Origin: Sphingobium sp. HWE2-09
GTDB lineage: Bacteria; Pseudomonadota; Alphaproteobacteria; Sphingomonadales; Sphingomonadaceae
NCBI RefSeq assembly: GCF_035989265.1
Contig: NZ_JAYKZX010000003.1
Location: 2,728,001 to 2,792,000 of the forward strand
Reading direction: 5' to 3'
Length of the DNA: 64,000 nucleotides
The translations under genes were made by a program, and so were the position numbers. Shown here piece by piece: positions 1 to 8,539 of the stretch. How positions within the stretch are numbered: the stretch's first letter is position 1; each line of letters begins with the position of its first letter. The notes under the pieces were generated by a model. It saw only the letters and a program-made list of their open reading frames with translations, did no database searches and was not told the DNA's origin.

Positions 1-377
1 TCTTCGAGCGCGAGGACATCGTCCTGCGGCTGCGCCCCAGCTATTTCCCCTTCACCGAACCGTCGGTCGAGGTCGATGTCGGCTATACGCTGACCAATGG
101 CCAGCGCGTCATCGGCGGCGACGGCGAAGGGCCAAGCGGCGGCTGGCTGGAAGTGCTGGGCAGCGGCATGGTCAACCGGCGGGTGATCGAGGCGTGCGGG
201 CTGGACCCTGACGAGTGGCAGGGCTTTGCCTTCGGCACCGGGGTCGATCGGCTGGCGATGCTGAAATATGGGATGAACGACTTGCGCGCCTTCTTCGACG
301 GCGATCTGCGCTGGCTGAAACATTATGGTTTTTCGGCGCTGGACGTGCCCACGCTGAGCGGAGGAGTCGGCGCATGA
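1..377 (+). CDS. pheS: Phenylalanine--tRNA ligase alpha subunit, C-terminal part
   Basis: This is the 3' part of the gene for the catalytic alpha subunit of the alpha2-beta2 phenylalanyl-tRNA synthetase; the 5' part lies outside the window. The reading frame opens at base 3 and shows the class II motif 2/3 region: a [10 protein letters not shown] stretch, then [12 protein letters not shown], and finally the motif 3 signature [14 protein letters not shown], which holds the ATP-binding arginine. The stop codon overlaps the pheT start (ATGA), so the two subunits are translationally coupled, as is usual for a heterotetramer. Identification is very secure. Confidence 0.97.
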   Translation, partial: FEREDIVLRLRPSYFPFTEPSVEVDVGYTLTNGQRVIGGDGEGPSGGWLEVLGSGMVNRRVIEACGLDPDEWQGFAFGTGVDRLAMLKYGMNDLRAFFDGDLRWLKHYGFSALDVPTLSGGVGA

Positions 378-2791
378 AGTTCACCCTGAGCTGGCTCAAG
401 ACGCATCTGGCGACCGATGCGGAACTGCCCACCATCCTCAAAAAGCTGAACGCCATCGGGCTGGAGGTCGAGGGCGTCGAGAATCCGGCCGAGAAGCTGG
501 GCGGGTTCAAGATCGCCAAGGTGCTGACCGCCGAACGCCATCCGCAGGCCGACAAGTTGCAGGTGCTGACCGTCGATCATGGTGACGGCAATCCATTGCA
601 GGTCGTGTGCGGCGCGCCCAATGCGCGGGCTGGCCTGGTCGGCGTGTTCGGCCTTGAAGGCGCGGTGGTGCCGGTCAATGGCATGGTGCTGAAGAAGACC
701 GCGATCCGGGGCGTCGAATCCAACGGCATGATGTGTTCGACGCGCGAGCTGGAACTGGGCGACGATCATGACGGGATCATCGAACTGGATGAAGCCGCGC
801 CGGTGGGGCAGGTCTATGCTGACTGGGCAGGGCTGAACGATCCGGTCATCGACGTCAGCGTCACGCCCAACCGGCAGGATTGCATGGGCGTGCGCGGCAT
901 CGCGCGCGATCTGGCGGCGGCAGGCCTGGGCACGCTCAATGCCATCATCGTGCCGGAGATCGAAGGCGTGGGTCCGGGACCGGACGTGCGGACGGACGAT
1001 GTCGATGGCTGCCCGGCCTTCTTCGCTCGGACGGTGCGCGGCGTCACCAATGGCACGTCGCCCGAATGGATGAGCAAGCGGTTGAAGGCGATCGGGCAGA
1101 AGCCGATCAGCGCTTTGGTCGACATTACCAACTATATCATGATCGACCTGGGTCGGCCGCTGCATGTCTATGACATGGCGAGCCTCAAGGGCGGGCTGGT
1201 CGCGCGCAAGGGTCGGCCGGGCGAGCAAGTGCTGGCGCTCAACGGCAAGAGCTACACCGTCGACGAGACGATGACCGTGATCGCCGACGACGAAGCCGTG
1301 CATGATATTGGCGGCATCATGGGCGGCGAACATTCGGGCGCGCAGGCCGGGACGACCGACGTGCTGATCGAATGCGCCTATTTCACGCCTGAGCGGATCG
1401 CGATGACGGGGCAGAAGCTGACCCTGACATCCGACGCACGCGGGCGGTTCGAGCGCGGCGTCGATCCTGCTTTCCTGGACGATGGCCTGTCGATCGCGAC
1501 GTTTCTGGTCACGCATCTGTGCGGCGGGACGCCCAGCGAGGCAACCCGCGCTGGGACGCCGCCTGCTACGCCAAAGACGGTGCAATATACGCCCGACCAG
1601 TGCCTGGCGCTGGCTGGCGTGGATGTGCCTGCCGATGAGCAGAAGCGCATCCTGGAAAGCCTGGGCTTTCTCGTCAGCGGCGAGCCCGGTGGCGTCGAGT
1701 ATCAGGACGGGATGCCGGTCAGCGTGCCCGCCAGCTGGACCATCACCGTGCCGACCTGGCGCCGCGATGTCGATGGCTGGCCCGACATCGTGGAAGAGGT
1801 GGTGCGCATCGTCGGACTGGAGCATGTCCCGTCCACGCCGCTGCCGCGCGTGCCGGGCGTCGCCCGCCCGACCGCCACGCCCGAACAGCTGGTGGAGCGC
1901 CGCGTGCGCCGCACCGCCGCCGCGCGGAGCTTGGCCGAAGCGATCAACTGGTCCTTCATTTCGGAGAAGGAAGCCGCCGCCGTGGGCGGGGGCGACTGGA
2001 CGCTGGCGAACCCGATCTCCGAAGATTTGAAGGTCATGCGGCCGTCGCTGTTGCCGGGCCTGTTGTCGGCGACCAAGCGCAATGTCGATCGCAGCGCGAC
2101 CTCGGTGCGTCTGTTCGAACTGGGCCGCCGCTATTTCAAGCAGGGCGAGCGGGCGACCGTGGGCTTCGTGCTGGCAGGCGAGAAAGTGGCGCGGGGCTGG
2201 CAGACCGGCAAAGCGCAGGCCTTCGATGCGTTCGACGCCAAGGCGGAGGTGGTCGCGTTGCTGGCAGCCGCCGGTGCGCCGGTCGGCAATCTCCAGAATT
2301 TCGGAGACGCGTCGGCCGCCTATCATCCCGGCCAGTCGGGCACGCTGCGGCTGGGGCCGAAGGCGGTGCTGGCCGAATATGGGGTGCTGCACCCTTCGTT
2401 GGCCAAGCAGTTCGGGCTGACCGGCACGGTGGTGGCGGGCGAAATCTTCCTCGACGCCATTCCGGGCAAGCGCAAGAGCGGCTTCATGCGCGCGCCCTAT
2501 GCGCCGCCCGCGTTGCAGGCGGTGAAGCGCGACTTCGCGTTCATCGTGCCGGACACGGTCGAGGCCGATGCGCTGGTGCGTAGCGTGAAGGGCGCGGACA
2601 AGAAGAGCATCGTCGATGTGCGGCTGTTCGACGTCTTCGTCGGACCGGGCGTGGAGGACGGCTTCAAGTCGCTGGCGATCGAAGTGACGCTGCAGCCGGG
2701 CGAGAAGAGTTTTGCCCAGGAAGAGCTGGAGACGATCAGCGCCGCGGTGGTGAAGGCCGCGCAGAAGCTGGGCGGGACGCTGCGGGGGTAA
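374..2791 (+). CDS. pheT: Phenylalanine--tRNA ligase beta subunit
   Basis: This is the beta subunit of phenylalanyl-tRNA synthetase (805 aa, normal length), which binds tRNA and carries the editing site. The start chosen is the ATG overlapping the pheS stop, giving the typical [13 protein letters not shown]-terminus; the frame is open further upstream but that part lies inside pheS. An EMAP-II-like tRNA-binding domain spans about residues 40-150 ([16 protein letters not shown] near its end), followed by the B3/B4 editing and B5 domains. The C-terminal FDX-ACB anticodon-binding domain covers roughly the last 95 residues. No gene of the same operon follows. Confidence 0.97.
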   Translation: MKFTLSWLKTHLATDAELPTILKKLNAIGLEVEGVENPAEKLGGFKIAKVLTAERHPQADKLQVLTVDHGDGNPLQVVCGAPNARAGLVGVFGLEGAVVPVNGMVLKKTAIRGVESNGMMCSTRELELGDDHDGIIELDEAAPVGQVYADWAGLNDPVIDVSVTPNRQDCMGVRGIARDLAAAGLGTLNAIIVPEIEGVGPGPDVRTDDVDGCPAFFARTVRGVTNGTSPEWMSKRLKAIGQKPISALVDITNYIMIDLGRPLHVYDMASLKGGLVARKGRPGEQVLALNGKSYTVDETMTVIADDEAVHDIGGIMGGEHSGAQAGTTDVLIECAYFTPERIAMTGQKLTLTSDARGRFERGVDPAFLDDGLSIATFLVTHLCGGTPSEATRAGTPPATPKTVQYTPDQCLALAGVDVPADEQKRILESLGFLVSGEPGGVEYQDGMPVSVPASWTITVPTWRRDVDGWPDIVEEVVRIVGLEHVPSTPLPRVPGVARPTATPEQLVERRVRRTAAARSLAEAINWSFISEKEAAAVGGGDWTLANPISEDLKVMRPSLLPGLLSATKRNVDRSATSVRLFELGRRYFKQGERATVGFVLAGEKVARGWQTGKAQAFDAFDAKAEVVALLAAAGAPVGNLQNFGDASAAYHPGQSGTLRLGPKAVLAEYGVLHPSLAKQFGLTGTVVAGEIFLDAIPGKRKSGFMRAPYAPPALQAVKRDFAFIVPDTVEADALVRSVKGADKKSIVDVRLFDVFVGPGVEDGFKSLAIEVTLQPGEKSFAQEELETISAAVVKAAQKLGGTLRG

Positions 2792-2825
2792 GGCGATCGG
2801 ACCTTGCGGTGATGTAAGGCACAGC

Positions 2826-2891
2826 GTGCTCCCGCGCAGGCGGGAGCCTAGTTCTGAGGTTTGGACTGGGCTCCCGCCTGCGCGGGAGCAC
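2826..2891. repeat. Paired palindromic repeat (family 1, TCCCGCCTGCGCGGGA type)
   Basis: Two oppositely oriented copies of a 23-base unit (2826-2848 and 2869-2891) are separated by 20 bases. Each unit is itself a palindrome (CTCCCGC-CTGC-GCGGGAG), so the pair can fold as two small hairpins or one long one. It lies between the convergent ends of pheT and the psp operon. The same family recurs near 33113-33178, 33312-33341 and 37088-37154. It resembles the REP/BIME-type elements common in sphingomonad genomes. Confidence 0.85.
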
Positions 2892-2916
2892 ATTGGCTAT
2901 TCGGGCGAGGCCTTGC

Positions 2917-3156
2917 TTACAGATCCACGCCTGCCGCGATCGCTTCCAGCTTGCGGATGCGTTCCTTGAGGTCGGCGACCTCGATCCGGGCGGCGGCGGT
3001 CGGGGGTGGGGCGTCGTCGCTTTGGGTGTAGCGGCTCAGCTCAGCGCGCTTCAGTTCCAGCCAGCCGTTCCAGCCGCGCAGACCCGCCGTGGTCAGGATG
3101 GCGAGGGCCGCGAGTGCGCTCGCCGCCAGCGTCAGGTAAAGATAGGGGTCTTGCAT
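2917..3156 (-). CDS. Small membrane coiled-coil protein at the end of the psp operon
   Basis: This 79-residue protein has one N-terminal membrane helix (about residues 7-27) followed by a charged region predicted to be helical and ending in a short coiled coil (VADLKERIRKLEAIAAG). It is the last gene of a minus-strand operon headed by pspA and lies 29 bases after the next upstream gene. Its architecture is that of PspB and of the three neighbouring small proteins, but it lacks their C-terminal EI-x-LR tail. A role at the membrane in envelope-stress sensing is inferred from context only. Confidence 0.7.
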   Translation of the reverse strand: MQDPYLYLTLAASALAALAILTTAGLRGWNGWLELKRAELSRYTQSDDAPPPTAAARIEVADLKERIRKLEAIAAGVDL

Positions 3157-3185
3157 ATAAGCCTCCCTGTCGTCGGATATGCCGC

Positions 3186-3437
3186 TCAGTCGCGGTCCCG
3201 GAGTTTCTCAAATTCGCGCTCCAGTGCGGAGGAGCCGTCCGTCGCCAGCCGTTCCAGCACGGCGACGCGATCCTTGAGCGCCTTGACTTCGGCGCGCAGC
3301 CGTTCCGCTTCCGGATCGGGGCCGCGCTGGATGAAATCTTCGCCCTTGTGCCGACGCACGACGCCATATTTGGCGCGCAGGACGCTGGCGATGGCGGTGA
3401 TCGCGATGATGGCGACGACCATTTCAAACGGGTTCAT
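3186..3437 (-). CDS. PspB-like small membrane coiled-coil protein
   Basis: This 83-residue protein has an N-terminal membrane helix (about residues 5-22) and a heptad-rich C-terminal helix with the motif VLERLATDGSSALEREFEKL. That motif is shared, with small changes, by the genes starting at 3781 and 4094 and by PspB and the PspC tail. The start is supported by a GGGAG ribosome-binding site followed by TGATAGGAT, nearly the same leader as its paralogue at 3781. It probably arose by tandem duplication of a pspB-type gene. It has no known specific function; interaction with PspA/PspC is an inference. Confidence 0.75.
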   Translation of the reverse strand: MNPFEMVVAIIAITAIASVLRAKYGVVRRHKGEDFIQRGPDPEAERLRAEVKALKDRVAVLERLATDGSSALEREFEKLRDRD

Positions 3438-3466
3438 ATCCTATCACTCCCTGATGGCGCGCCGCT

Positions 3467-3781
3467 TCAATTAGCCGGGCTGCGCAGCCGTTCGATTTCG
3501 TGGGTCAACTGGTGGCTTTCGTCGGTGACGATCCGCTCCACTACGGCGAGCCGATCCTTCATCGATCCGATCTCGGCGCGCAGCTGGGCATTTTCCTGGC
3601 TCAGCAGCTTGATACGCTCGACCATTTCTTCATTCTTCTGCGGATAGACCGGCTTGCCCCAGCTGTTTTCCAGTGGATAGCCGTGTTTGATGCGCAGCCA
3701 AGTGGTGAAGATCCAGCCTGCGACCGCCAGCGACCCGACAATGACCGCCACGGGGGCAAAGGCTTCAAATGGAAACATCAT
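3467..3781 (-). CDS. PspB-like small membrane coiled-coil protein
   Basis: This protein has 104 residues from the ATG preceded by GGGAGTGATT; the frame is open further upstream, but there it only shadows the neighbouring gene. It has a membrane helix near residues 9-28, a basic loop (LRIKHGYPLENSWGKPVYPQ), then a coiled coil ending in VVERIVTDESHQLTHEIERL. It is a close paralogue of the next gene upstream (start 4094), which has the same RxxxGYPL loop. It belongs to the psp operon; its function is unassigned but is expected at the inner membrane. Confidence 0.75.
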   Translation of the reverse strand: MMFPFEAFAPVAVIVGSLAVAGWIFTTWLRIKHGYPLENSWGKPVYPQKNEEMVERIKLLSQENAQLRAEIGSMKDRLAVVERIVTDESHQLTHEIERLRSPAN

Positions 3782-3803
3782 AATCACTCCCTTGCCTGGT
3801 CTG

Positions 3804-4094
3804 TCAGCGCAGCGCGTCGATGTCGCGCGCGGTGCGGGTGGCGGGATCGGTGGCGATCCTTTCCAGCACGGCGATGCGTTCTTCGAGGCGGCTGATGCGG
3901 CCAACCAGCTTTTCGTTTTCGTTGGACAAAAGGTCGATTTTTCGACCGGCGTCGGGATCGCTTCGATGAACGGTGTTTCCGTTGTCATCGGTCAGCGGAT
4001 AGCCGTAGCGCGCCCGCATCCAGGTGGTGATGACCCAGGCGCCCATGGACAGGGCGATGATGGCGACGATGAAATTTGGGCCTGCAAAATTCAT
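3804..4094 (-). CDS. PspB-like small membrane coiled-coil protein
   Basis: This 96-residue protein has a membrane helix at about residues 8-25, an MRARYGYPLTDDNGN loop and a long coiled coil ending VLERIATDPATRTARDIDAL. It is paralogous to its downstream neighbour and shares its tail motif with PspB. It lies 37 bases after pspC in the same orientation. An expanded set of small coiled-coil subunits could broaden what the Psp complex senses, but this is inferred from layout and sequence similarity alone. Confidence 0.75.
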   Translation of the reverse strand: MNFAGPNFIVAIIALSMGAWVITTWMRARYGYPLTDDNGNTVHRSDPDAGRKIDLLSNENEKLVGRISRLEERIAVLERIATDPATRTARDIDALR

Positions 4095-4131
4095 GGCTAT
4101 TCTCCCCTATCATCTCTGTCTGATGCGGCGA

Positions 4132-4512
4132 TCAGCGCAGGCTGTCGATCTCATCGGCGAGGCGGGTGTTGCGGCTGGTATAGTGGATTTCGATGTCGGC
4201 CAGGCGGCGATCGATGTCGCGAAACTTGGACCGGACGTCGCGGGTCGAGCGGGTCGGGTTGGTGCGCACGCCCTGCCAGAATTTCTCGTCATCGCGATCC
4301 GCATAGAGGCCCGACGGCTTGTTTTCGGCGAAATAGGCGACGGCGAAATAGGCGATCAGCGTCCAGGGGAAGGCGCCCATCAGGGTGACGAGCACCGCGC
4401 CGACCCGGACCCAGGTCACGTCGATCCCGCTATAGTCGGCAATGCCGGAGCAGACACCCATCCATTTGCCGTTGGCCTTGTCGAGGTAGAATTTGGTGCG
4501 GCGGGCGGTCAT
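4132..4512 (-). CDS. pspC: Phage shock protein C (PspC-domain membrane protein)
   Basis: This inner-membrane PspC protein (126 aa) has the typical N-terminal domain KFYLDKANGKWMGVCSGIADY, followed by a hydrophobic stretch (VRVGAVLVTLMGAFPWTLIAYFAV). In known Psp systems PspB and PspC bind and relieve PspA under membrane stress. The C-terminal 30 residues (RRLADIEIHYTSRNTRLADEIDSL) form a short helix matching the tails of the neighbouring PspB-like proteins. That suggests the same contact module is used by all of them. It is separated by one base from pspB. Confidence 0.92.
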   Translation of the reverse strand: MTARRTKFYLDKANGKWMGVCSGIADYSGIDVTWVRVGAVLVTLMGAFPWTLIAYFAVAYFAENKPSGLYADRDDEKFWQGVRTNPTRSTRDVRSKFRDIDRRLADIEIHYTSRNTRLADEIDSLR

Positions 4513-4513
4513 G

Positions 4514-4780
4514 TCAGTTCCTCCGGTCTAGATCGAAGCCGTCGTCGATGGACGGACGCTGGGGGCGGAAATCGGGATTGTCGGCAGCGACGATCCGTTC
4601 GACCGTCTGGAGCCTTTCCTCCAGACGGCGGGCGAGAAGGTGAAGGTCGTCCAGCAGCTTCTCATCCTCGTCGGTGATCTTAGGCGCCTGCTTCCATTTG
4701 GTGACATAGTGGAAGATCAGCCACGGCATGCCGATGAACAACATGCCGCAGACGATGACGGGCAGGAAAACCTCTTCCAT
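4514..4780 (-). CDS. pspB: Phage shock protein B
   Basis: This 88-residue PspB protein has an N-terminal membrane helix (VFLPVIVCGMLFIGMPWLIF), the PspB-typical HYVTKWK, and a coiled coil with LARRLEERLQTVERIVAADNPDFR. In Enterobacteriaceae PspB works with PspC to release PspA from PspF. It lies 4 bases after pspA and 1 base before pspC, so it is clearly cotranscribed. Length and order match the canonical pspABC arrangement. Confidence 0.93.
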   Translation of the reverse strand: MEEVFLPVIVCGMLFIGMPWLIFHYVTKWKQAPKITDEDEKLLDDLHLLARRLEERLQTVERIVAADNPDFRPQRPSIDDGFDLDRRN

Positions 4781-4784
4781 CGGA

Positions 4785-5453
4785 TCAGCCTTCCCTGTTC
4801 ATGCTGGCCTTGAGCGCGGCAAGATCGGCATCGACCTTGTCGGCGGACTTGAGTTCCGCAATCTCTTCCTCCAGCGTCTTGGGGACGCCGCCCAAGGTGG
4901 CGGCATCGGCGCGGCCTTCGGCCATGTCCACCCGGCGTTCGAGCATGTCGAAACGTGCGAAGGCGTCGTTGACCTTCTCACCGGCATAGGCTTCGCGGAC
5001 GCGCAGGCGATTTTCGGCGCTCTGCATCCGGGTGACCAGGCTGTTCTGGCGGGCGCGGGCTTCGCGCAGCTTGCCCTGCAGCTTGGCGATATCCTCTTCC
5101 GAGGCCTTGAGCGCGTCGTCCAACGTCTCGATCTCTTGGGCGAGATGATCGGCCATGTCGGTCGCCTTCTGGCGCTCGACCAGGGCGGCCTTGGCCAGGT
5201 CTTCGCGATCCTTGGACAAAGCGAGTTGCGCCTTTTCGGTCCAGCTATCCTGCAGAGCCGTGAGCTTGGCGATGTGGCGACGCATTTCCTTTTGATCGGC
5301 GATGGTGCGGGCGGCGGACGCGCGCACTTCGACCAGGGTTTCCTCCATTTCGAGGATGATCATGCGGATCATCTTCGCAGGGTCTTCCGCCTTGTCGAGC
5401 AGGTCGGTCACATTGGCGGCGATGATGTCGCGGGTGCGGGAGAAAATACCCAT
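4785..5453 (-). CDS. pspA: Phage shock protein A
   Basis: This PspA/IM30 (ESCRT-III superfamily) protein has 222 residues, the normal length. It begins MGIFSRTRDIIAANVTDLLDKAEDPAKM, with the membrane-binding amphipathic N-terminal helix and the conserved PxKM segment, and is otherwise almost entirely coiled coil. It binds stressed inner membrane and, in the resting state, inhibits the enhancer-binding activator PspF, which is encoded divergently at 5853. It is the second gene of the operon after a 56-codon ORF. Confidence 0.97.
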   Translation of the reverse strand: MGIFSRTRDIIAANVTDLLDKAEDPAKMIRMIILEMEETLVEVRASAARTIADQKEMRRHIAKLTALQDSWTEKAQLALSKDREDLAKAALVERQKATDMADHLAQEIETLDDALKASEEDIAKLQGKLREARARQNSLVTRMQSAENRLRVREAYAGEKVNDAFARFDMLERRVDMAEGRADAATLGGVPKTLEEEIAELKSADKVDADLAALKASMNREG

Positions 5454-5500
5454 GGTAACGTCACTCCTGAAACTTATTATCTGGGAAAGACCGGTGCCCC

Positions 5501-5671
5501 TTACGCCAGATAGCGCAAGGGAGCGGTGCTGGGGTGCGCCGCGAGGATCGGGGCTTCGCTGGCGCGGGCCGGGCCGACCGCCGAAAGGATCATGGTCGAT
5601 CCGAACAGCAGGGCGGCCATGGCGACCGACATCAGCTGGCTGATTTCGCGAACGCTGGTCTGGTTGGTCAT
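5501..5671 (-). CDS. Short membrane/secreted peptide, first gene of the psp operon
   Basis: This 56-codon ORF starts ATGACCAACCAG after a GGGAGTAAGACG leader, the same type of ribosome-binding site as other genes of the operon. The product begins MTNQTSVREISQLMSVAMAA and contains a hydrophobic segment (about residues 14-32) followed by a possible ARA-S signal-peptidase site. The remaining tail is short and ends in APLRYLA. It lies between the sigma54-type promoter and pspA (47-base gap), so it would be induced with the operon. I do not recognise a family; it could be a small stress membrane protein. Confidence 0.6.
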   Translation of the reverse strand: MTNQTSVREISQLMSVAMAALLFGSTMILSAVGPARASEAPILAAHPSTAPLRYLA

Positions 5672-5734
5672 CGTCTTACTCCCTGAAACCTGGCCTTCAT
5701 AGGTTCCGCGATTGTTGCGGATTGCCCTTAGCTT

Positions 5735-5750
5735 TGCAGAGGCCGTGCCA
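5735..5750 (-). promoter_or_regulatory. Sigma54 (-24/-12) promoter of the psp operon
   Basis: Read on the minus strand this is TGGCACGGCCTCTGCA, against the consensus TGGCACG-N4-TTGCA. The essential GG and GC doublets are 12 bases apart as required, and only the first base of the -12 element differs. Transcription would start near 5724, about 50 bases upstream of the first psp ORF. A divergently encoded PspF activator supports the assignment. The AT-rich stretch 5755-5830 probably holds the PspF enhancer and perhaps an IHF site, but I cannot place these precisely. Confidence 0.85.
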
Positions 5751-5852
5751 GTTTTTGGAAATGGCGATTTTCCGGGATTTTTTCGCTATTTTGCCGCCTG
5801 GCGTTAATATGCCACTTGCCAAGGAGTGGGAAATTTCACCATAAGTTGGCGC

Positions 5853-6875
5853 ATGGAGAAAAATACGCAGTTTATCGGTCAGTCATCGGTCTTTCTCGAC
5901 GCAGTGGAGCAGGCCGGGCGCGCGGCCGAACTGAATCGGCCGGTGCTGGTGATCGGCGAGCGCGGGACCGGCAAGGAACTGATCGCAGAGCGGCTGCATC
6001 ACTTGTCCCCGCGATGGGGCGAGCCATTGATCACGATGAATTGCGCGGCGCTGCCCGAAACGCTGATCGAAGCGGAATTGTTCGGCCACGAACAGGGCGC
6101 CTTCACCGGCGCGACCAAAGCGCGACCGGGCCGGTTCGAGGATGCCGATGGCGGCACATTGTTCCTGGACGAGTTGGGCACGCTGTCGATGGCGGCGCAG
6201 GAGCGGTTGTTGCGCGTGGTCGAATATGGGGAGGTCACGCGGATCGGTGCGTCCAAGCCGCTGACCGTGGACGTGCGCATCGTTGCTGCAACCAACGAGG
6301 ATTTGCCCGCCGCTGCAGAGGCCGGGCGGTTTCGTCCCGACCTGCTCGACCGGCTGAGTTTCGAAGTCATCACCCTGCCCCCGCTGCGCGCGCGCGAAGG
6401 CGACATTAGCGTACTGGCCGACCATTTCGGCCGACGCATGGCGGCCGAGCGCGACTGGCCGCAATGGCCGGGCTTCACCGCGGCCTGCGCGGCGGAGTTG
6501 GAGGGGCATGGCTGGCCGGGCAATGTGCGCGAGTTGCGCAATGTGGTGGAACGGGCGGTCTATCGCTGGGACGAGCCGGGGCGACCGATCAGCCGGATCA
6601 CCTTCGATCCCTTTGCGTCCCCCTGGAAGCCCAAGTCGATGATGAAACGCGCGGAGGCCGCGCCGGTTGACGCCCCGGCTGCGCCGTCAGCGGCCGCCTT
6701 GACCTATGAGGAGATTAACGACTTGCGCGCGGCGGTGGACGGGCATGAAGCGGCGATCATCCGCGCGGCACTGGACCGGTTTCGCTATAATCAGCGCGCG
6801 ACGGCCAAGGGGCTGGGCCTGACCTACGACCAGTTGCGCCATTGCATGAAGAAACATGGGTTGAGCGCGGGGTGA
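5853..6875 (+). CDS. pspF: Phage shock operon transcriptional activator PspF
   Basis: This sigma54-dependent enhancer-binding protein (340 aa) lacks an N-terminal receiver domain, as is typical for PspF. It shows Walker A GERGTGKE (35-42), the sigma54-contact loop GAFTGA (82-87), Walker B GTLFLDE (about 101-107) and the [10 protein letters not shown] sensor II region. The C-terminal DNA-binding domain (about 300-335) contains a Fis-type HTH. The ATG start gives an N-terminus that aligns with E. coli PspF; a GTG 27 bases upstream is possible but less likely. It activates the divergent psp promoter and is inhibited by PspA. Confidence 0.95.
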   Translation: MEKNTQFIGQSSVFLDAVEQAGRAAELNRPVLVIGERGTGKELIAERLHHLSPRWGEPLITMNCAALPETLIEAELFGHEQGAFTGATKARPGRFEDADGGTLFLDELGTLSMAAQERLLRVVEYGEVTRIGASKPLTVDVRIVAATNEDLPAAAEAGRFRPDLLDRLSFEVITLPPLRAREGDISVLADHFGRRMAAERDWPQWPGFTAACAAELEGHGWPGNVRELRNVVERAVYRWDEPGRPISRITFDPFASPWKPKSMMKRAEAAPVDAPAAPSAAALTYEEINDLRAAVDGHEAAIIRAALDRFRYNQRATAKGLGLTYDQLRHCMKKHGLSAG

Positions 6876-6975
6876 TCCTGCCCGGCATGGTTCGGCAAAG
6901 TCACGAGCCTCTGCCGAAGGGGACTGCTGGCGAAGCCAGTGGTGGAGGGGCGTTCGGCCAACGCGGCGTTCAACT

Positions 6976-7028
6976 GCGCACCCCCTCCGTCACCCCTACG
7001 GGGTGCCACCTCCCCGCAAGCGGGGAGG
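6976..7028. repeat. GC-rich hairpin repeat (family 2)
   Basis: Two perfect hairpins lie side by side between convergent genes: CACCCC-tac-GGGGTG (6991-7005) and CCTCCCCGC-aa-GCGGGGAGG (7009-7028). A related element lies at 42181-42232, also directly after a gene end. The second hairpin is followed by no T-tract, so it may limit readthrough or protect 3' ends rather than be a classical terminator. This family (CCCCTCC...CCTCCCCG...CGGGGAGGA) is common in sphingomonads. Confidence 0.75.
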
Positions 7029-7034
7029 ATTGCC

Positions 7035-7913
7035 TTAGCGCGTGGGCACGGGTTCCGCGCCGCTATAGTCGTAGAAGCCACGGCCGGTCTTGCGGCCGTA
7101 CCAGCCTGCTTCGACATATTTGACCAGCAGTGGCGCGGGGCGATATTTCGGGTCGCCGGTGGTGGTCAGGAAGACGTTGAGGATTTCGAGCGCGGTGTCG
7201 AGGCCGACGAAATCGAGCAGCGTCAACGGACCCATTGGGTGGTTGAGGCCCAGTTTGCAGCCCTGGTCGATGTCCACCACGCTGCCCACCCCTTCACCCA
7301 GCACGAACACCGCTTCGTTCAGCATCGGCAGCAGGATGCGGTTGACGACGAAACCTGGCGCGTCGAAGGCGTGGACCGTGGTCTTGCCGATCTTCGAGGC
7401 GAAGCCTTCCACCGCTGCGACCGTTTCGGGCGTGGTGGCGAGGCCGCGAATGACCTCCACCAGCACCATCACCGGCACGGGGTTGAAGAAATGAACGCCG
7501 ACGAAGCGGCCCGCGTCGGGCGCGGCCTGGGCCAGGCGAGTGATCGGGATGGACAAGGTGTTGGTCGCGAGGATCGCGTCGGCGGCTAATATCTTGCCGA
7601 CATTGGCGAAGATGGCGCGCTTCACCTCTTCGCGCTCGGTCGCGGCCTCGATCACCAGTTGCGCGTCGGCCAGCGGGGCGATGTCGCCCACAGGCGTGAT
7701 CCGGGCGAGCGCGGCGTCGGCGTCGGCCTGGCTGATCTTTTCCTTTTCCACGGCTTTCGCCAGCAGCTTGGCGATCCCGGCCAGCCCCTTTTCGGAACGG
7801 GCAAGGTCGATGTCCGACAGGATGACGTCATAGCCCGCCTGCGCCGCGACCTGTGCGATGCCCGCGCCCATCTGCCCCGCGCCGATCACGCCGACCGTCC
7901 GAATATCCGTCAT
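7035..7913 (-). CDS. 3-hydroxyacyl-CoA (3-hydroxybutyryl-CoA) dehydrogenase
   Basis: This is a stand-alone NAD-dependent 3-hydroxyacyl-CoA dehydrogenase (292 aa) of the Hbd/PaaH/FadB2 type. It oxidises (3S)-hydroxyacyl-CoA in beta-oxidation or in the butyryl-CoA/phenylacetate routes. The N-terminal Rossmann motif [13 protein letters not shown] is at about residues 8-20, and the catalytic region [12 protein letters not shown] near 138-150 holds the active-site histidine. The C-terminal domain has the [15 protein letters not shown] motif. The ATG start follows GGGAGAATGGCAGC. It is a single gene, with no partner thiolase or hydratase next to it, so substrate preference cannot be read from context. 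Confidence 0.92.
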   Translation of the reverse strand: MTDIRTVGVIGAGQMGAGIAQVAAQAGYDVILSDIDLARSEKGLAGIAKLLAKAVEKEKISQADADAALARITPVGDIAPLADAQLVIEAATEREEVKRAIFANVGKILAADAILATNTLSIPITRLAQAAPDAGRFVGVHFFNPVPVMVLVEVIRGLATTPETVAAVEGFASKIGKTTVHAFDAPGFVVNRILLPMLNEAVFVLGEGVGSVVDIDQGCKLGLNHPMGPLTLLDFVGLDTALEILNVFLTTTGDPKYRPAPLLVKYVEAGWYGRKTGRGFYDYSGAEPVPTR

Positions 7914-8068
7914 GCTGCCATTCTCCCTCATGGATCGTCGCCTTTCCCTTAGCGACGGCTTTGCCCCGCGACCAGTATGGATGGATTGGGCGGCCCTGAT
8001 GACGGATTGATGGCCCGTGCGCCATTTCCGGCTTTGCGCCACGGGGCGGCCATGGTTAAAAGCCCGTC

Positions 8069-8539
8069 ATGTCCGTTTCAGACCCGATGCCCGCGCCAGC
8101 GACCGGACGCTTCATAGCCGCCGTGCATCATTTCCCGCTGCGCGTCTATTTCGAGGATACCGACCTGTCGGGGCTGGTCTATCACGCCAATTATCTGCGT
8201 TATATGGAGCGCGCCCGGTCCGACATGCTGCGCATCGCCGGGATCGACCAGCGCGACGCGCATGAAGGCGGCTCGGGCGTCTATGCCGTCACCGATCTGG
8301 CCATCCGCTATCGCCGCCCGGCGCGGCTGGACGACGATCTGATGGTGGCGAGCCGGGTCACCGATGTGCGCGCCACGCGCTGCACCATTCATCAGTCAGT
8401 CAGGTGCGGCGCGGAAGAGTTGACCGACGCCACCATCACCGTCGCCTGGTTAACGACGCAGGGTCGCCCGCAGCGGCAACCCAAAGCCTGGACCGATATT
8501 TTTACCCGCCTTTGCCAAGGGGAAGACCTTCACCCATGA
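8069..8539 (+). CDS. ybgC: Tol-Pal system-associated acyl-CoA thioesterase YbgC
   Basis: This hotdog-fold thioesterase (156 aa) has the YbgC/4-hydroxybenzoyl-CoA thioesterase signature RVYFEDTDLSGLVYHANYLRYMERAR, with the catalytic Asp in EDTD. It hydrolyses short-chain or hydroxyaromatic acyl-CoA in known members. It is the first gene of the tol-pal operon, its usual place in proteobacteria, and overlaps tolQ by 4 bases. The first about 20 residues are extra relative to many homologues, so a slightly later start is possible. Confidence 0.93.
   Translation: MSVSDPMPAPATGRFIAAVHHFPLRVYFEDTDLSGLVYHANYLRYMERARSDMLRIAGIDQRDAHEGGSGVYAVTDLAIRYRRPARLDDDLMVASRVTDVRATRCTIHQSVRCGAEELTDATITVAWLTTQGRPQRQPKAWTDIFTRLCQGEDLHP

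Noticed and set aside
2826..2891. Palindromic repeat pair as a CRISPR array
   Set aside because: Only two units in inverted orientation, no cas genes and no regular spacing.
323..2893. Very long open frame on the minus strand across pheT (also 58218-60353 plus and 60439-62694 minus)
   Set aside because: These are antisense or out-of-frame shadows of GC-rich genes (pheT, maeB, mutS); they show no family motifs and are His/Arg/Gln-rich as such shadows are.
6842..7123. Open frames over the 6.9-7.0 kb repeat
   Set aside because: They run through hairpin repeats between convergent genes and show no family signature.
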